Below, one piece after another: positions 1 through 9,889 of a stretch of DNA of 64,000 bases. How positions within the stretch are numbered: position 1 is the stretch's first letter; every line of letters starts with the position of its first letter. Below the pieces are notes generated by a model. It saw nothing but the letters and a program-made list of their open reading frames with translations, ran no database searches and was not told the origin of the DNA. The position numbers and the translations under genes were made by a program. Origin of the DNA: Bacillota bacterium (GTDB taxonomy: Bacteria > Bacillota > Sulfobacillia > JAJZYS01 > JAJYTV01); assembly GCA_021799275.1 (NCBI GenBank), contig JAJZAT010000009.1, positions 33,240-97,239 of the forward strand, in the 5' to 3' direction.

Positions 1-1
1 G

Positions 2-211
2 GGGGAGAGCGAGCGGGACATCCGCATCCACCACGTGCTCGTGACTGAATACGCCCACCATGGCGCGGCGCTTCAGGAACTCGCCCGCATGGCCAGTGAG
101 GGAGGGATCACCTTGCGTGTCGCCGAGACCTACCCGCCCGAACAGGCGGGCGAAGCCCACCGCCGTCTGGCGGCTGGTGGGGTGCGGGGGCGCCTTATCA
201 TCACGTTCTGA
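2..211 (+). CDS. C-terminal part of a zinc-type/quinone alcohol dehydrogenase (MDR family), truncated by window edge
   Basis: Frame 2 reads ...GITLRVAETYPPEQAGEAHRRLAAGGVRGRLIITF*, typical C-terminus of NADP-dependent MDR oxidoreductases (EAHRRLxxGGVRGRLxI). Confidence 0.7.
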   Translation, partial: GESERDIRIHHVLVTEYAHHGAALQELARMASEGGITLRVAETYPPEQAGEAHRRLAAGGVRGRLIITF

Positions 212-213
212 GC

Positions 214-1068
214 TCAGGGGAGATGGGGCGGTTCCCGGCCGATGTCGGGCAGCGATCCCGGCAGGCGGCTGACGGCCGCGGCCCGCTCCATGGCGAGCGC
301 GAAGGCCGCCGCGAGGTCGCGGCCCGTGGCGAGTGCGCCCAGCAGGGTGCCCATGAGGCAGTCGCCCGCCCCCGTCGAGTCCCCGGCGGCGGCAGGATCA
401 GGCGGGACGGCGGCGAGAGAGAGGGAGCCCGCCACCACCTTTGCGCCCAGGGCCCCGCGCTTGACAACGCGGTTCGGCGGCGACTCGGGCCGCGAGGACG
501 TGAAGGCCGCCCACTCTGCCTCGGTGCCGAAGAGCCAGGTGAGGCGGGCGGCGTAGGGGGCGAACGCTCCCGCCACGTCCGGGTGGGAGAGGTCCGCCGC
601 AACCGGGATGCCTCGGCCCGCCGCCCAACTGAGCCAGGCGCCGACGCGGCCCTCTCCGCCCGGACGTGCGAGCAGATAGCCCGAGAGCACGAGCATGCCC
701 GCGGACCAGTCCTCGCCCGGCAGCGCGAGCGGTCCCGGGCCCGGATGCGTCAGGAGTGCCCGCTGCCCCTCGCCGTCGACGATCGACACGACGCGCGTCA
801 GGGGGTCGGCCCAGGTGGGAGCGCAAAGCTCCACCCCGCGCAGGCCTGCGATCCGGCCGAGCTCCCGGCTGCGGGCTTCCCTGCCGAGTTGCGTCACGAG
901 CGCCACGCGGGCGCCGGTAGCCCGCGCCCATACGGCGATGTTGAAGCCCTGGCCGCCAGGTCCCTCGCGGATCTCCGCCAGGAAGTCCTGGTCCCGCTCG
1001 GGCCAGCGGCTCGCCCGCACGACCGTGTCCCAGGCGATGTCGCCGACGACCAGGAGGTCGACCTTCAT
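214..1068 (-). CDS. PfkB-family carbohydrate/nucleoside kinase, probable pseudouridine kinase by context
   Basis: PfkB signatures (GGQGFNIAVWARATGA; DSTGAGDCLMG); overlaps psuG start. Confidence 0.8.
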   Translation of the reverse strand: MKVDLLVVGDIAWDTVVRASRWPERDQDFLAEIREGPGGQGFNIAVWARATGARVALVTQLGREARSRELGRIAGLRGVELCAPTWADPLTRVVSIVDGEGQRALLTHPGPGPLALPGEDWSAGMLVLSGYLLARPGGEGRVGAWLSWAAGRGIPVAADLSHPDVAGAFAPYAARLTWLFGTEAEWAAFTSSRPESPPNRVVKRGALGAKVVAGSLSLAAVPPDPAAAGDSTGAGDCLMGTLLGALATGRDLAAAFALAMERAAAVSRLPGSLPDIGREPPHLP

Positions 1069-1952
1069 CGCCCCAGTTCGACCGCGATGTCTGCGGCGAG
1101 CTCGGCGTTGTGGACGAGGAGCTCGATGTTGGACCGCATCAGGTCCTGACCGCTCCGCCGGTTGAGATGGTCAAGGAGGAACGGCGTGACGGCCTTGCCG
1201 TGCACCCCCTGGCGCTCGAGTTCCACCATGGCGTCGGCCACGAGCCCCTCCACCTTTGCGGCGTCGAGCGGGTGGGGCCCGGGCTGCACGCAGAGGAGCG
1301 CCTGGCGCTGGTCCAGGCTGTCCATCGCCCGGCGAACGCGCGCCACCTCCATGGGGCTCTCGGCCACGCGATCGAGGCTAAGGCCGGAGTCGGCCACGTA
1401 GAAGCCGGGGAACGCGCTCGTGCGGTAGCCGAGCACCGGCACCGAGAGCGTCTCGAGCACCTCGAGCGTCGCCGCGAGATCGAGCACGGACTTGGCTCCG
1501 GCGCTGACCACTACGAGAGGGGTCTCCGTCAGGGCCCTAAGGTCTGCCGAGATGTCGAGATGGCTTGAAAGGCCGCGGTGCACACCGCCGATGCCGCCCG
1601 TCGCGAACACCTTGAGGCCCGCGCGTGCGGCGAGGAAGGCGGTGGCCGCCACCGTGGTGCCGCCGTTTTTGCCATGGACCGCCGCGACCGCGAGGTCGCG
1701 CACCGAGCACTTCCAAGGGTCATGGAGCAGCTCGGGCCAATCGTCCTGGCTGAGGCCGACGGTGAGCTGGCCCGCGAGCACCCCGACGACGGCCGGCACC
1801 GCTCCCTTGCGGCGCACCGCCTCGGCCATGCGGGCCATCGTTTCAAGATTGGTGGGCGTCGGCAGGCCATGGCTGAGGACGGCCGTCTCGAGGGCCACCA
1901 CCCCCTGTCCGGAGCGGAGCGCCACCTGCACCTCCGAACCGATCACGAGCAT
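1065..1952 (-). CDS. psuG: Pseudouridine-5'-phosphate glycosidase
   Basis: Family motifs ALETAVLSHGLPTPTNLE, GGTTVAATAFLAARAGLKVFATGGIGGVHRG, VVVSAGAKSVLDLAATLEVLETLSVPVLGY. Confidence 0.93.
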   Translation of the reverse strand: MLVIGSEVQVALRSGQGVVALETAVLSHGLPTPTNLETMARMAEAVRRKGAVPAVVGVLAGQLTVGLSQDDWPELLHDPWKCSVRDLAVAAVHGKNGGTTVAATAFLAARAGLKVFATGGIGGVHRGLSSHLDISADLRALTETPLVVVSAGAKSVLDLAATLEVLETLSVPVLGYRTSAFPGFYVADSGLSLDRVAESPMEVARVRRAMDSLDQRQALLCVQPGPHPLDAAKVEGLVADAMVELERQGVHGKAVTPFLLDHLNRRSGQDLMRSNIELLVHNAELAADIAVELGR

Positions 1953-1988
1953 GCCAAGATCAACTCCCGCGCAGATGTCGGAAGAACC

Positions 1989-3365
1989 TCAGGAGAACTG
2001 CGGCAGCTGAGGGCGGTGGGCGGCGATCAGATCGTCGAGGCAGGCCGCGGCCACGCCACGGTCGCCGATCAGGGGATGCGCCATCGCCGCCTGCAGGGCG
2101 GCTTCCCGGTTGCCGTGCAAGGCGGCGCGCACCGTCAGGCGTTCGTAGTCCTTCACCTGTCGCACGAGGCCCCGCGGGCCGAACGGCAAGGGCATGGCCG
2201 GACGGGGGTGCGCGCCGTGCCCATCGACGTCGCACGTGAGCTCGCCGACCTCGTCCGCCATCAGCACCTCGGCGGTGCCGCGACTCGGCACGTTGAGATG
2301 GAGTTCCTGGTCGCCCTGACCCGAAAGCGCCGTCATCACCCGAAGGGCCAGGCCTTCATATCCCTCCTCCGTGAAGATCGTGTCCGCCGTGATGCCGCGG
2401 TCGTGCCGCGTCTCGGTCACCTCGGACATGTAGGAGTTGCGGCGCGCCGCCAGGATCGCGCGGTAGCGCTCGAGGGCCGCGTCGGCGTCGCCCTGCGCGA
2501 GGGACTCCTGCACTTCCCGGTAGAGGCGCTCGTTCCAGGCCAGGATCATCTCGCCGCGCGTCTGCTCGAGTTGCCGCTCCCGCTCGTACGCCGCCTGGCG
2601 ACGGTAGAAGTAGTAGAGGTACTCGTTCGGGAGCAGGCCGAGCCCCCGAATCAGGTCGGGTCCGAAGAAGCCGAGGGAGCGCACGCCCCCACAGAGGTCC
2701 TCGGCGCCTTCGAGCAGGGCGGGCAGTGTCTCGACCCCCTCGACGCGCACGGACTGGATGAAGCCCAGGTGATTGAGGCCCTGATAGGCGATGGACACCT
2801 TGCCCTCGTCGACGCCAAGGTAGCGGCAAAGGTCGCTCTTGAGGCCGGACGGGGCGTCGCACAGACCGACGACGTGCTCGTGTCCCTCCTCGTGCAAGGC
2901 CTCCACGATCAGCCCGGACGGATTCGTGAAGTTGAGGAACCAGGCGTTCGGGGCACGCCGCTGCATGCGCTCGATCAGGGACAGCACGACCGGAATGGTG
3001 CGAAGCGCCATCGACATGCCACCGATCCCGGTCGTTTCCTGCCCGATCAGCCCGTGCCGCAAGGCGATCCGCTCGTCCTGGATCCGCGCCTCTGCGCCAC
3101 CGGTGCGCACAGCGGAAAACGTGAAGGCCACCCCTTCGAAGACGTCGTCGAGATCCTCGCTGACCCGGATACGGGTCGCCGCGCCAAGGCGTTCGCGCAT
3201 GGCATCGCCGAGCGCGGCCATCAGGCGGGCCCGCTCGGGCACGACGTCCGTCAGCACGATCTCTTCGAGCGAAAGCTGCCGGCTGCGGCGCAAGAGGCCG
3301 TGCAGGAGCAGGGGGACGCGAACGCCGCCTCCACCGATCACAGAGACCTTATCCACCGAACGCAA
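1989..3365 (-). CDS. Glycoside hydrolase family 4 (6-phospho-beta-glucosidase/alpha-galactosidase-like)
   Basis: VSVIGGGGVRVPLL N-terminus, RTGGAEARIQDERIALRHGLIGQETTGIGG, NFTNPSGLIVEAL, GLCDAPSG. TTG start chosen behind GAGGAGG. Confidence 0.85.
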   Translation of the reverse strand: MRSVDKVSVIGGGGVRVPLLLHGLLRRSRQLSLEEIVLTDVVPERARLMAALGDAMRERLGAATRIRVSEDLDDVFEGVAFTFSAVRTGGAEARIQDERIALRHGLIGQETTGIGGMSMALRTIPVVLSLIERMQRRAPNAWFLNFTNPSGLIVEALHEEGHEHVVGLCDAPSGLKSDLCRYLGVDEGKVSIAYQGLNHLGFIQSVRVEGVETLPALLEGAEDLCGGVRSLGFFGPDLIRGLGLLPNEYLYYFYRRQAAYERERQLEQTRGEMILAWNERLYREVQESLAQGDADAALERYRAILAARRNSYMSEVTETRHDRGITADTIFTEEGYEGLALRVMTALSGQGDQELHLNVPSRGTAEVLMADEVGELTCDVDGHGAHPRPAMPLPFGPRGLVRQVKDYERLTVRAALHGNREAALQAAMAHPLIGDRGVAAACLDDLIAAHRPQLPQFS

Positions 3366-3378
3366 CCTCGCAACCTCC

Positions 3379-4296
3379 TCACTGTCTCGGCCAGGGCAGG
3401 TGCGATAGCGCCGTCTCGCAGGCGGCCCTGAGCGGGGCGGCCGTGGCGCCGCCCAGGGCGCCGAGGGACTGGCCCGCCGTGAACTGGCCGAGCTCGATCG
3501 CCTGATGCGCGGGAAAGCCGTAAAGCCGTCCCGCGATGTAGCCTGCGTCGAAGACGTCGCCCGCACCGGTCGCGTCGATCACCTCGCGCGGCCTGGTCGG
3601 GTAATGGTGCGCGGCGCGGCCCTGGCAGGCGAGAACACCGGCGGCGCCGAGCTTCACGATGACTTCCGGCACCAGGTCCGCGAGCGCCGCCGCCGCCTCT
3701 GCGGGATCTTCCCGACCGGTCACGCAGGTGGCTTCGCGGGCGTTCGGCAGGTAGAGGTCGACCTGCGATAGCACCTCGCGGAAGGCTTGGCTACCGAGCC
3801 ATGCGGGATCGGTGCCACAGTCGAGCGAAACGAAGAGGCCGTCTCCCCGCGCCCGCCTCGCCACGTCCGCCGCCCAGCAGCCACGGCCCGAAAGGTGCAG
3901 CCAGCGGGCATCGGGCCAGCGCCGCAGGGCGTCGAATCCAGCCCGCGACATGCTTGCTGGCTCGGGTGGGCCGGCGGTGACGAACGCACGGTCGCCCTCC
4001 CGGTTCAGCGCAAGCGTCACCGGGGTGCGCGTGACGTTCGGTCCCACCCGCTCGACGCCCTCCGCCAGAAGCAACTGCGCGAGGTAGGTACCGGGCCCGT
4101 CCGAACCCATGACGGTGCCCAGGCCGACGTCGATGCCGAGTCGCCGCAGGGCGACGGCGGCGATCGCGAAGCCGCCAGCTGTCAGTTCGACTTCTTCGGT
4201 GAAAACCTCCTCGCCGAGCTGCGGCCAGCGCCCGAGGGGCGCCGCCACGACGTCCAGGTACGCGGGGCCCACGACCACAGCGCGAGGCGGTTGCAC
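3379..4296 (-). CDS. PfkB-family carbohydrate kinase
   Basis: PfkB motifs including DATGAGDVFDAGYIAGRL. Confidence 0.85.
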   Translation of the reverse strand: MQPPRAVVVGPAYLDVVAAPLGRWPQLGEEVFTEEVELTAGGFAIAAVALRRLGIDVGLGTVMGSDGPGTYLAQLLLAEGVERVGPNVTRTPVTLALNREGDRAFVTAGPPEPASMSRAGFDALRRWPDARWLHLSGRGCWAADVARRARGDGLFVSLDCGTDPAWLGSQAFREVLSQVDLYLPNAREATCVTGREDPAEAAAALADLVPEVIVKLGAAGVLACQGRAAHHYPTRPREVIDATGAGDVFDAGYIAGRLYGFPAHQAIELGQFTAGQSLGALGGATAAPLRAACETALSHLPWPRQ

Positions 4297-4298
4297 CT

Positions 4299-5564
4299 CT
4301 AGCGGACCTCCAGGCGCAGCCAGTCGCTCAGGTTGTCGCGCCGCGTCGCGGGGCGCGCGACGCCGTCCTTCACGAACACCACCGGCGGCACGGGCACGCG
4401 GTTGTAATGCGAGGCCATCGAGTGGTTGTAGGCACCGGTGTCGAAGACCACCAGGAGATCGCCCACCTCCGCGCGGGTCACCGTGACATCGCGGCGCACG
4501 ATGTCGCCGCTCTCGCAGTGCATGCCAGCGACATCCACGACCTCCTCGCCGTCGCGCCGCGGCGACACGGCCACGTCGGGCTTCGCGCCGTAGAGCGCAG
4601 GGCGCGGGCCGTCGGACATGCCGCCGTCGACGATCAGGTAGGTACGCCCGTCGGCCGCCGTCTTGCGCTGGACGATGTGGTAGATGGTGACGCCCGGCGG
4701 CGAAACGATGAACCTGCCGGGCTCTGTCATGAGGCGCGGCATGGGTGGTCCGCTGGAGAGGCTGCCGGCCAGCGTGACCTCGTAGGCTTCGCGCAACGCG
4801 CTGGGCGCCGGGGACTCCGACGTGATGCCAAGGCCGCCGCCGAGGTCCAGGACCTCCGGCCAGTGCCCCGTCTCGCTGAACACCGTGCGCACGAAGTCGG
4901 CCACCGCGGCCGCCCCGCTGACGAAGGGGTCGAGCGTCGAGATCTGTGATCCGACGTGCATGTGGTAGCCCTTGAATTCGATCGCGTCCTCGGCGGCGAT
5001 GAGCTGCCGCACGGTTTCGAGGGCCTGGCCGTCGGCGATCGGGACCCCGAACTGGCTCGCGGGGGCTCCCGTGGCAAGCGACGGATGGGTGTGCACGTCC
5101 ACCGCCGGCGCGAGGCGCAGCAGCACAGGCACCTTGACCTTCTCCTGGCGTGCGACGCCGGCGACCTCCGCGACCTCGCCCGGGGACTCTACCACCACGA
5201 AGGCGATGCCTTGCCTGGCGGCGGTGCGCAAGGCGGACATGGGCTTGTAGAGACCGTGCATGATGATGCGCTCGGCGGGGAAGCCGAGGCGCAAGGCGAA
5301 CTCGAGTTCGCCTTCGCTGACCACATCGAGGCCGAGTCCGGCCTCCTGCGCCAGCTGCAACAGGCGCCCGGTCAGGAAGGCCTTGCCCGCGATGGCCACG
5401 TTCTCGGCACCGAACGCCTGGACATAGGTTGCGATGCGCTCGGCGAGATCGGCCTCGTCGTAGAGATAGAGCGGTGTGCCAAAAGCGGATGCGAGACCGC
5501 TGACAGGGGCGCCGGCCAAATTGGCTCGGCCGTCCTGGTCCCAGCTGAAATTGCGTGGCGGCAC
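4299..5564 (-). CDS. lysA: Diaminopimelate decarboxylase-like fold-type III PLP decarboxylase
   Basis: GTPLYLYDEADL, HVGSQ, DLGGGLGI, EPGRFIV, CESGDI. GTG start behind GAGGAGG. Confidence 0.82.
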   Translation of the reverse strand: MPPRNFSWDQDGRANLAGAPVSGLASAFGTPLYLYDEADLAERIATYVQAFGAENVAIAGKAFLTGRLLQLAQEAGLGLDVVSEGELEFALRLGFPAERIIMHGLYKPMSALRTAARQGIAFVVVESPGEVAEVAGVARQEKVKVPVLLRLAPAVDVHTHPSLATGAPASQFGVPIADGQALETVRQLIAAEDAIEFKGYHMHVGSQISTLDPFVSGAAAVADFVRTVFSETGHWPEVLDLGGGLGITSESPAPSALREAYEVTLAGSLSSGPPMPRLMTEPGRFIVSPPGVTIYHIVQRKTAADGRTYLIVDGGMSDGPRPALYGAKPDVAVSPRRDGEEVVDVAGMHCESGDIVRRDVTVTRAEVGDLLVVFDTGAYNHSMASHYNRVPVPPVVFVKDGVARPATRRDNLSDWLRLEVR

Positions 5565-5601
5565 GGGGGTTCGGACCTCCTCGGGTGACGGATGGTGGCG
5601 T

Positions 5602-6804
5602 TCAGTCGATGGCGTCCGGCAGGCGTCCTGTCCGCGCGATCTCGCCGTAGTGCCTTGCGCTCTCGCGCACGGTGCGCTTCTGCGTCCCAAGGTCCACGGC
5701 GACGAGTCCGAACTGGGGGCGGTAGCCCTCGGCCCACTCGAAGTTGTCGAGCAGCGACCAGTACTGGTAGCCCCGGACGTCGGCTCCTGCCGCGATGGCC
5801 TCGTGCACGGCGGCGAGGTGTCGGTCGATGTAGCGGATGCGCCAACGGTCGTCGCGACAGGCGATGCCATTCTCGGTGACGATCAGCGGCAGGCCGTAGC
5901 CTGAGGCTTCCGTCAGGGCCAGATGGAGACCTTCCGGAACGATCGACCAGCCCATCTCGGTGCGAGGAGCGTCAGGCGTCGCCAGGGGCACCTGCCGCAG
6001 GAGACCTGTTGTGTATTGCCTCGCGTAGTAGTTAATGCCGATGAAGTCGCAATGGCTCTTAACCCGGTCAAGGTACCAGCGGTTGAAGAGCTGGTGCTGA
6101 AGGCGCCGGCCCAGCCGGTGCATGGCATCGCCCGCGTCGAGCGGGCGGAAGTCGATCCAGTGCTTGGCGATACCGAGCCGCATCGCGGGATCGACCTGGC
6201 GGATCGCGGCGAACGCCTCCTCGTGCCAGGAGACAAGCCGCCTCGCCGCCTTGATCACCTGCGAGGCAGGGCGTTTGCCCGGCGGCCACACGCCCTGCAC
6301 GTAGCCCATCAGCACGAGCACCATCGGCTCGTTGATCGTGAGCACCCAGGTGACGCGGCCCTTCAGGGCCTCGGCCACCGTGCGGCAATAACGCGCGAAG
6401 AGGCGCGAGCTGTCCCTTGCCAGGACGCCTCCCCGATCGCTGAGCCAGGTCGGCAGGGTGAAATGGTGGAACGTGACGATCGGCTCGACGCCCAGTTCCC
6501 GACAACGTTCGACCATGTCGCGATAGTGCCTGAGCGCACCCTCGTCGAACCGTCCCTCCTCGGGTTCGACACGGGCCCACTCGACGGAGAAGCGGTAACT
6601 CCCGAGGCCGAGCTCCTTCACAAGGGCGATGTCCTCGGGATAGCGGCGGTAGTGGTCGCAGGCGGCGCCCGAGGGATCCTTGGCGCCGCCCCGCCGCTCC
6701 CAGGCCCACCAGTCGCAACCGTCGTTGCCGCCCTCGACCTGATGGGCGGAGGTGGCGGCGCCGAACAGGAAACCGGATGGGAAGTCGCGCGCCGTGGGGC
6801 CCAT
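5602..6804 (-). CDS. Glycoside hydrolase family 1 beta-glucosidase
   Basis: FPSGFLFGAATSAHQVEG, TINEP, LIVTENGIA, YQYWSLLDNFEWAEGYRPQFGLVAVD. Confidence 0.92.
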   Translation of the reverse strand: MGPTARDFPSGFLFGAATSAHQVEGGNDGCDWWAWERRGGAKDPSGAACDHYRRYPEDIALVKELGLGSYRFSVEWARVEPEEGRFDEGALRHYRDMVERCRELGVEPIVTFHHFTLPTWLSDRGGVLARDSSRLFARYCRTVAEALKGRVTWVLTINEPMVLVLMGYVQGVWPPGKRPASQVIKAARRLVSWHEEAFAAIRQVDPAMRLGIAKHWIDFRPLDAGDAMHRLGRRLQHQLFNRWYLDRVKSHCDFIGINYYARQYTTGLLRQVPLATPDAPRTEMGWSIVPEGLHLALTEASGYGLPLIVTENGIACRDDRWRIRYIDRHLAAVHEAIAAGADVRGYQYWSLLDNFEWAEGYRPQFGLVAVDLGTQKRTVRESARHYGEIARTGRLPDAID

Positions 6805-6960
6805 CTCCCTTCGACGGGAAGCGACGCCTAAGAGAGTTCCACGCCAGGGCCAGGGCACCTTCGCAGATGTGACGGAGGGCACAATTCCGCGGTGCGCCGC
6901 TCGGTTTCCGTCCGGATACAGCTTCCGCCACAATAGTCACGGCAGATTGGAGGCCTACCG

Positions 6961-7893
6961 ATGCTGGCGTTCGAGATCAGGGATCTTCACAAGACGTATG
7001 GGCATCGCGTGCATGCGAACGACGGCCTCGACTTTTCGATCGAGACGGGCGAGGTCTTCGGCATTCTCGGCCCCAATGGAGCGGGAAAGTCCACCCTGGT
7101 GCAGCAGATGGTCGGCCTGAGCGTGCCCACGAGCGGCGAGATTCGCCTGCAGGGTCAGCCGATCCGACCCCACGACCGCCGCGTCCGCCGGCACGTGGGC
7201 TATTTGGCGCAGCGTCCGCTCGCACTCTACGACCTGCGCGCGAGAGAGGCCGTCGTCGCGACGGGCCGCTTGCGCGGCCTCCGCCGACCGGAGGCCGAGC
7301 GCGAAGCCGACGCCCTGCTCCAGGAGGTCGGTCTCGAGGACCGCCAGCATCGCCTGGTCGGCAACCTCTCCGGCGGCGAGCACCGCCTCGTCGGCATGGC
7401 GACGGCCCTGATCGGCAGCCCGCCGGTGCTCATCCTGGACGAGCCGACCAACGAACTCGATCCGGTGGCGAGGCGCAGGGTCTGGGACATGCTCATGAAC
7501 CGGCGCTCCACCGGGACGACGATCGTCCTCGTGACGCACAACGTGCTCGAGGCCGAGCGTGTCGTCGGCCGGGTCGCGATCATGGCCCGGGGCCGCATCG
7601 TCGCGATCGGCACGCCCGGAGAGCTGAAGGAGCGGCTGCACGCGCAGGTTCGGCTGGAGGTGGCGTTGCGGGATGGCGTCCCCCAGGCCGAGGGCTGGCT
7701 CGCAGCGGGACGGCAGATCGGCGAGCGGCGCTGGAGCCTGACGCTCGGCCGCGACCGTCTCGGCGAGGCGTTCAAGCGGCTCGCCGACCCCGCGACCAGC
7801 GCCGAGATCGACGACCTGCGCATCGCGAGCCCGTCGCTCGAGGACGTGTATCTCGCATACCACGGCGAGGAGGCGCGAGAGGATGCGCGCTGA
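6961..7893 (+). CDS. ABC transporter ATP-binding protein
   Basis: Walker A GPNGAGKST, LSGGEHRLVGMA, LILDEPTNELDP. Confidence 0.93.
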   Translation: MLAFEIRDLHKTYGHRVHANDGLDFSIETGEVFGILGPNGAGKSTLVQQMVGLSVPTSGEIRLQGQPIRPHDRRVRRHVGYLAQRPLALYDLRAREAVVATGRLRGLRRPEAEREADALLQEVGLEDRQHRLVGNLSGGEHRLVGMATALIGSPPVLILDEPTNELDPVARRRVWDMLMNRRSTGTTIVLVTHNVLEAERVVGRVAIMARGRIVAIGTPGELKERLHAQVRLEVALRDGVPQAEGWLAAGRQIGERRWSLTLGRDRLGEAFKRLADPATSAEIDDLRIASPSLEDVYLAYHGEEAREDAR

Positions 7894-8644
7894 AGGAACG
7901 CCCCGGGCGCCCGGGACCCTATCCGCCTTCTGGGTTCTGCTGGGCATGCAGCTCGCGCGCGCCAGGCGAAGCTGGCGGCAGTACATCATCGTCTCGTCCG
8001 CGATGCCGAGCGGCATCGCGATCCTGCTGCGCGCGATGACGAGCCACCCGGGCGAGGCCTTGGCGCTGCAGATCATCAGCGGCAACGTCGTGCTGTCGGT
8101 CGCGATCACGGCGACCGCCATGCTTGCGCAGCAGGTCGCGTGGATGCGCCAGAACCGCACCTTCGACTACTACCACACCTTGCCGGTGCCAAACCTCGCG
8201 GTGATCCTCGCGATCCTGGTCGCCTACCTGCTCTTCGCCCTGCCGGGCATCGCGGTGGTCCTGACGGTGGGAGCGCTCTTCTACGGCGTGCACCTCGTGA
8301 TCTCGCCCGGCATCCTGCCGGCGATCCTCGGCACGGGCGTCGCCCTCTCCGGCATCGGTGCCCTCCTCGGCATCGCGTCGCGCGACGGGGAACTCGCAGG
8401 CCTCACGGGCAACCTCGTCATGATGGCCGTGCTGTTCCTCGGCATCATTCCGTCCGGGCGGCTTCCCTTGCCTCTTGTCGCCCTGTCGGACATCCTGCCG
8501 TCCACCTACGGCGTACGCCTGCTACTCCACCTGCTGACAGGCCAGGCGAACCCCTACGTCTGGCTGGTCGACGGCCTGATGCTCCTGTTCTTCTCGGTGG
8601 TGCTGTTCTTCGCCGTGGAGCGCCTGAGCTACCGCGTCGGCTGA
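7883..8644 (+). CDS. ABC-2 type transporter permease
   Basis: Multiple TM segments; overlaps the upstream ATPase gene. Confidence 0.85.
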   Translation: MRAEGTPRAPGTLSAFWVLLGMQLARARRSWRQYIIVSSAMPSGIAILLRAMTSHPGEALALQIISGNVVLSVAITATAMLAQQVAWMRQNRTFDYYHTLPVPNLAVILAILVAYLLFALPGIAVVLTVGALFYGVHLVISPGILPAILGTGVALSGIGALLGIASRDGELAGLTGNLVMMAVLFLGIIPSGRLPLPLVALSDILPSTYGVRLLLHLLTGQANPYVWLVDGLMLLFFSVVLFFAVERLSYRVG

Positions 8645-8733
8645 CTTGGGTGGCGAAGGCAGGAGGCTCGGCGGTTGGGCAGAATGAGAGGGTGTCGCCT
8701 TCGAGATGCCTAGCTCCCGGGAGGAATCCGCCT

Positions 8734-9111
8734 TTGCGCATCCTGCACACGCGCATCCGCGTGAGGGACCTCGAGCGTTCCATCGCCTTCTATCGCGACG
8801 TTCTCGGCCTTGAGGAGGCCGGGCGGCAGACCTCGCCGCGCGGCAACCAGCTCGCCTTCATGCTAGACCCCGAGTCGGGCCACGAGATCGAGCTCTGCTT
8901 CCAGCCCGGCGAGCCGGACTTCAAGTTCCCGGAGGACATCTTCCACATCGCGCTCGCCGTGGGTGACCTCACCGAGGTGGGCAAGCGGCTCGAGGCGCGC
9001 GGCATCCCCTTCACGGACGGTCCGCACTTCAGCGAGCGCGGCTCGGCGCTAGCGTTCATCGACGATCCCGACGGCTACGAGATCGAGCTGCTGCAGGAGC
9101 CTCCCGCCTGA
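8734..9111 (+). CDS. Glyoxalase I (lactoylglutathione lyase)/VOC family
   Basis: LRILHTRIRVRDLERSIAFYRDVLGLEE ... FIDDPDGYEIELLQ. TTG start behind GGGAGGA. Confidence 0.88.
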   Translation: MRILHTRIRVRDLERSIAFYRDVLGLEEAGRQTSPRGNQLAFMLDPESGHEIELCFQPGEPDFKFPEDIFHIALAVGDLTEVGKRLEARGIPFTDGPHFSERGSALAFIDDPDGYEIELLQEPPA

Positions 9112-9887
9112 TGCCGCTGGAGGACGACTTCTGCGACATCATCCGCAAGGCGCGCTGGGGTCAGGGGCTGAGCGTTGCCGACACGGCGTCCGCCGCCGGC
9201 ATCGGTGACCTGCGCCTGCAGGCGCTCGAGGCCGGGCAGATGCCGAGCGCCGCCGAAGTGGACCACCTGGCCGAGGTGCTGTCGCTGCGCGCGGGGCCGC
9301 TGCGGGCCATCGCCACGGGCGGCGCGGAGCCCCCGCCGGTCGCCACGACATCGCCCTACAGGGTGCAGGCGGTGTTCGCGCATGACGTCGGCGCGTTCGC
9401 CTATGCCGTGCATGGCCCCGAGGGCGACTTCCTCGTCGACTGCGGCGGCGCGGTGGAGGACCTCGTGCGCTCGCTGGGCCGCAGGCCCGACGGCGTACTC
9501 GTGACCCACGGCCATCACGATCACGTAGGGGGCCTTGGCGCCTTGCCGACCGGGGTGCCCGTCTACGCGCATCCAGAGCTTGCAGGGCGCATCTCCGGCG
9601 CCAAGGCGCTCGAGGACGGCGCGAGGGTCTTCGGCCTCACGGTACGCCACGCGCCGGGTCATAGCGGCGACATGCTGGCCTTCGTGGGCGAGGGGGCGAC
9701 GTTCGTCGGCGACACGATCTTCGCGGGATCGCTGGGACGCGCCCAGTCGCCCGAGAGCTACCCCGTCCTGCTCGAGACCGCCCGGCGCCTCCTGACGGCC
9801 CCCGACGACACCCGACTCTACTGCGGACACGGTCCGGTCACGACGGTGGGCTGGGAGCGCGGGCACAACGCGTTCCCGATCGCCTAG
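9111..9887 (+). CDS. Metallo-beta-lactamase fold hydrolase with N-terminal XRE-like HTH domain
   Basis: N-terminus KARWGQGLSVADTASAAGIGDLRLQALEAGQMPSAAEVDHLAEVL (HTH); MBL motif THGHHDHVGG, HAPGHSGDML. Confidence 0.82.
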   Translation: MPLEDDFCDIIRKARWGQGLSVADTASAAGIGDLRLQALEAGQMPSAAEVDHLAEVLSLRAGPLRAIATGGAEPPPVATTSPYRVQAVFAHDVGAFAYAVHGPEGDFLVDCGGAVEDLVRSLGRRPDGVLVTHGHHDHVGGLGALPTGVPVYAHPELAGRISGAKALEDGARVFGLTVRHAPGHSGDMLAFVGEGATFVGDTIFAGSLGRAQSPESYPVLLETARRLLTAPDDTRLYCGHGPVTTVGWERGHNAFPIA

Positions 9888-9889
9888 TC

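Noticed and set aside
1578-3431. 617-aa plus-strand ORF
   Set aside because: Antisense shadow of psuG/GH4 in high-GC DNA; Arg/His/Gly-rich without family motifs.
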